The notes beneath the pieces are model-generated. The model was not told the DNA's origin. It saw only the letters and a program-made list of their open reading frames with translations, and made no database searches. DNA of 45,259 nt, taken from contig JBEPTZ010000022.1 in assembly GCA_041691815.1 (NCBI GenBank), positions 1-45,259 on the forward strand, written 5' to 3'. Shown one piece after another: positions 43,364 to 45,259 of this stretch (position 1 is its first letter; the number at the start of each line of letters is the position of its first letter). Source of the stretch: 70-18 sp041691815 (GTDB lineage: Bacteria; Pseudomonadota; Alphaproteobacteria; Acetobacterales; Acetobacteraceae). Position numbers and translations under genes: made by a program.

Positions 43364-44857
43364 ATGCCCTTCCCCGATAGGCTGCGCCGCCTTTTCGCCT
43401 CGGCCGCCGTGTTGGCCTGCCTCGCCACCCCGGTGCTCGGCGCACCAGAGACGCTGACCGTGGCGCTGCCCGGCGACTTCCCCCGTCTCGACCCGAGCAA
43501 GGACACCTCACCGCTCGGCTTCAATTTCCGCCTCAACGTGTTCGATGCGCTGACCCAAATCGGGCGCGACGGCAAGGTCTTGCCCAGGCTCGCGGAAAGC
43601 TGGAGCGCCTCGCCCGACCTGCTGGAATGGACCTTCCACCTGCGCAAGGGTGTCACCTTCCATGACGGCAGCCCGTTCACCGCCGCGGATGTGGTATGGA
43701 CGGTGGAGCGCATCCTGAACGACAACCGAAGCCCGGTCCGCACGTTCCTCAAGATCGCCGCAGGCGCCGAGGTGGTCGACGCGAACACGGTGAAATTCAA
43801 ACTGGTGCAGCCTTACGGCAAGTTCGACCGCCAGATGACCTACATAAGCATGATGTCCCGCACCTACCAGGAGAAGGTCGGCGACAAGGGCTATGAGGAA
43901 AAGCCGGTCGGCACCGGCCCCTACACACTGGTGCGCTGGGTCAAGGACGATCGCACCGTGCTGCGGGCGAATGCCGGCTACTGGAACGGCGAGCCGGCAA
44001 TCAAAAACGTGATCTTCCGGCCGATCCCCTCCGAGGCCAGCCGTGCCGCCGCGTTGCTGACCGGCGAGGTGGACCTGGTGCCCGCCCTGTCGCCTGCGCT
44101 GCTGGCCCAACTCTCCCGTGCCCCTGACATCAAGGTGGGCATCGCGCCTGGCTTTCGCGTGATCTTCCTCGGTTTCAATGTGAACGCCAAACCGCTGGAC
44201 AATGCGAAGGTGCGTGAGGCGATCGACCGCGCGATCGACCGCGAGAGCCTGACCAAGAACCTGCTGCGCGGCCTCGGCAAGCCCACCGGGATCATGGTTC
44301 CGCCGATGGATATCGGCTACGATCCGTCGTTCAAACCGACCCCGTACGACCCCGTTGCCGCGCGCAAATTGGTGCAGGAATCGGGCTATGACGGCACGCC
44401 GATCCTGCTCCAGTATCCCAGCAACAACCTGGTGATGGCCAATGAGGTGGCGCAGGCGATCGCCGGTTACCTCACGACGGTGGGCCTGAAGGTGCAGTTG
44501 CGGCCGATGGAGTTCACCGCCTTCTTCCCAGTCTGGCTGCAATCGAAGATCCAGTCCGGCTACCTGTTCGCCTACGGCGCCACCAGCTACCATGCCGAAT
44601 CGATCCTGACGTCGATGTACGAACAGGGCTCGCGCGCGTATCGGGTGAACCCGGAGATCGACCGACTGGTGAAGCAGCAGCGCACGGTGACCGACCTGGC
44701 GACGGAGACAAAGCTGCTCTCGCATGCGTTTTTACTCAGCAATGAAAATCGCTATGAGATCCCGCTCTACGACGAGATGCAGGCTTTCGGGGCGCGCAAG
44801 ACGCTGGACTACGATCCGTGGCCGGACGGGTTCGTCCGACTGTACGACCTGAAATAG
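43364..44857 (+). CDS. Dipeptide/oligopeptide-type ABC transporter binding protein (SBP_bac_5)
   Basis: This 497-residue periplasmic protein starts at the ATG at 43364, with AAAGGAAA five to eight bases upstream; an ATG at 43346 would place the ribosome site inside the gene. A Sec signal (RRLFASAAVLACLATPVLGA) precedes the mature start PETLTVALPGDFPRLDPSKD. Family landmarks are LAESWSASPDLLEWTFHLRKGVTFHDGSPFTAADVVW and the C-terminal lobe repeats. It should serve the DppB/DppC/fused-ATPase importer encoded at 37745-41576. Its ligand could be the acid activated by the CoA ligase, a peptide or an opine. Confidence 0.93.
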   Translation: MPFPDRLRRLFASAAVLACLATPVLGAPETLTVALPGDFPRLDPSKDTSPLGFNFRLNVFDALTQIGRDGKVLPRLAESWSASPDLLEWTFHLRKGVTFHDGSPFTAADVVWTVERILNDNRSPVRTFLKIAAGAEVVDANTVKFKLVQPYGKFDRQMTYISMMSRTYQEKVGDKGYEEKPVGTGPYTLVRWVKDDRTVLRANAGYWNGEPAIKNVIFRPIPSEASRAAALLTGEVDLVPALSPALLAQLSRAPDIKVGIAPGFRVIFLGFNVNAKPLDNAKVREAIDRAIDRESLTKNLLRGLGKPTGIMVPPMDIGYDPSFKPTPYDPVAARKLVQESGYDGTPILLQYPSNNLVMANEVAQAIAGYLTTVGLKVQLRPMEFTAFFPVWLQSKIQSGYLFAYGATSYHAESILTSMYEQGSRAYRVNPEIDRLVKQQRTVTDLATETKLLSHAFLLSNENRYEIPLYDEMQAFGARKTLDYDPWPDGFVRLYDLK

Positions 44858-44965
44858 TGTGCAGGACGGTGACAAACCAGGCCAATGGAGCAGCGGCGCG
44901 GTGCTGACGCGGGCGGAGTAAAATCCGGCCATTGGTTAGGCTGGCCCCTTTGGGAGCGGCCGGAG

Positions 44966-45247
44966 ATGTTTGCCGTGGAGGCCTACGCCGCCGTTCGACG
45001 TTTTGTAATTATGGAGTGTCGCAGCCGCCGTGAGGCTGCGCGGGTGTTCGGTCTGAGCGGGGAGACGGTGCAGAAGGTGTGCCGGCTTTCTCTGCCGCCC
45101 GGCTACACGCGAACATTGCCGATCTCGAAGCCCAAGTTGGGCATGTTGCTGCCGGTGATCGATGCGATCCTCGAGGCGGACCAGAGAGCACCGGTCAAAC
45201 AGCGGCTGTCAACGCCGGAGAGAAAATGCATCGGCGTGCCGGAGTAA
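44966..45247 (+). pseudogene. Truncated IS21-family transposase (IstA N-terminus)
   Basis: The first 80 residues from the ATG at 44966 (MFAVEAYAAVRRFV; helix-turn-helix SRREAARVFGLSGETVQKV; PPGYTR; PKLGMLLPVIDAILEAD; VKQR) match the N-terminal DNA-binding part of IstA. After KQR (ends 45205) the sequence switches to repeats and stops at 45247, just where IstA should continue with HTAKRIFERL-like sequence. The DDE catalytic core and istB are absent. See the repeats at 45214-45256. Confidence 0.75.
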
Positions 45248-45256
45248 AAATGCATC
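45214..45256 (+). repeat. Direct repeats, probable IS21 terminal repeats
   Basis: GCCGGAG[AG]AAAATGCATC at 45214-45232 and GCCGGAG[TA]AAAATGCATC at 45238-45256 differ at two of 19 positions and are spaced 24 bp. A related GGCGGAGTAAAATCC occurs near 44912, upstream of istA. IS21 elements carry several such subterminal copies at each end, so these are probably the right-end repeats abutting the broken istA. The element may continue beyond the window. Confidence 0.5.
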
Positions 45257-45259
45257 ACG

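Noticed and set aside
1..45259. CRISPR arrays, tRNA or rRNA genes, and strong Rho-independent terminators.
   Set aside because: Reading both strands showed no regularly spaced repeats, cloverleaf-type genes or convincing GC-rich hairpins followed by T-runs; weak terminators could be missed by eye.

Overview
The window is high-GC, GC3-rich bacterial DNA. Its tightly overlapping catabolic operons (TGATG, ATGA and GTGA junctions), four-component ABC uptake systems and FCD-type GntR regulators suggest an alphaproteobacterium, and the mix of insertion-sequence relics would fit a Rhodospirillales/Acetobacteraceae-like lineage. That taxonomic guess is inference; there is no rRNA or other marker gene here. 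The window holds three metabolic gene clusters separated by belts of decayed mobile elements. No tRNA, rRNA or CRISPR array was seen.

Region 1 (134-11150). A leftward operon encodes a polar amino-acid-type ABC transporter (binding protein, two permeases, ATPase), a DUF6282-type metal hydrolase, the stump of a second copy of that hydrolase, and a phosphotriesterase-family hydrolase. A rightward operon encodes a three-part dehydrogenase (2Fe-2S protein, FAD/BFD protein, DAO-type flavoprotein, as in opine or D-hydroxyproline oxidases), a DapA-family lyase and a GntR/FCD regulator. About 1.2 kb of IS1380 and IS110 wreckage separates the two operons. Each operon edge still carries a similar 19-bp dyad, so this was probably one divergent control region that insertions split apart. 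The likely substrate is an N-substituted or cyclic amino acid.

Region 2 (about 11160-15720) is a mobile-element graveyard on both strands: a 5' piece of an IS1182-type transposase, a serine recombinase without its catalytic domain, an integrase C-terminus, a stump of a CoA-transferase gene and a Tn3-family transposase with stop codons. One gene inside it is intact, a YghU-type glutathione S-transferase.

Region 3 (15777-32031). A leftward pair (GlcD/D-lactate-dehydrogenase-type flavoprotein and Ldh2-type 2-hydroxyacid dehydrogenase) diverges from a 13.7-kb rightward run: old-yellow-enzyme-type reductase, cupin, MBL-fold hydrolase, GntR/FCD regulator, isochorismatase-like hydrolase, a complete Liv-type ABC importer, MmgE/PrpD protein, fumarate-reductase-like flavoprotein, second MmgE/PrpD protein and a hydantoinase/dihydropyrimidinase. 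The combination suggests uptake and stepwise degradation of a cyclic amide or imide-like compound through hydroxyacids. I do not recognise it as a described pathway.

Region 4 (32643-44857) encodes a tandem-duplicated alpha/beta-hydrolase-fold protein that lacks the serine nucleophile in both halves, an antisense bicupin, a PaaK-like CoA ligase, an unannotated 53-residue coupled ORF, an amidohydrolase-2 protein without its N-terminal HxH, and a Dpp/Opp-type transporter. The two transporter ATPases are fused, and the binding-protein gene lies beyond an opposite-strand FAD-linked oxidase. The window ends in what looks like an internally deleted IS21-type element.
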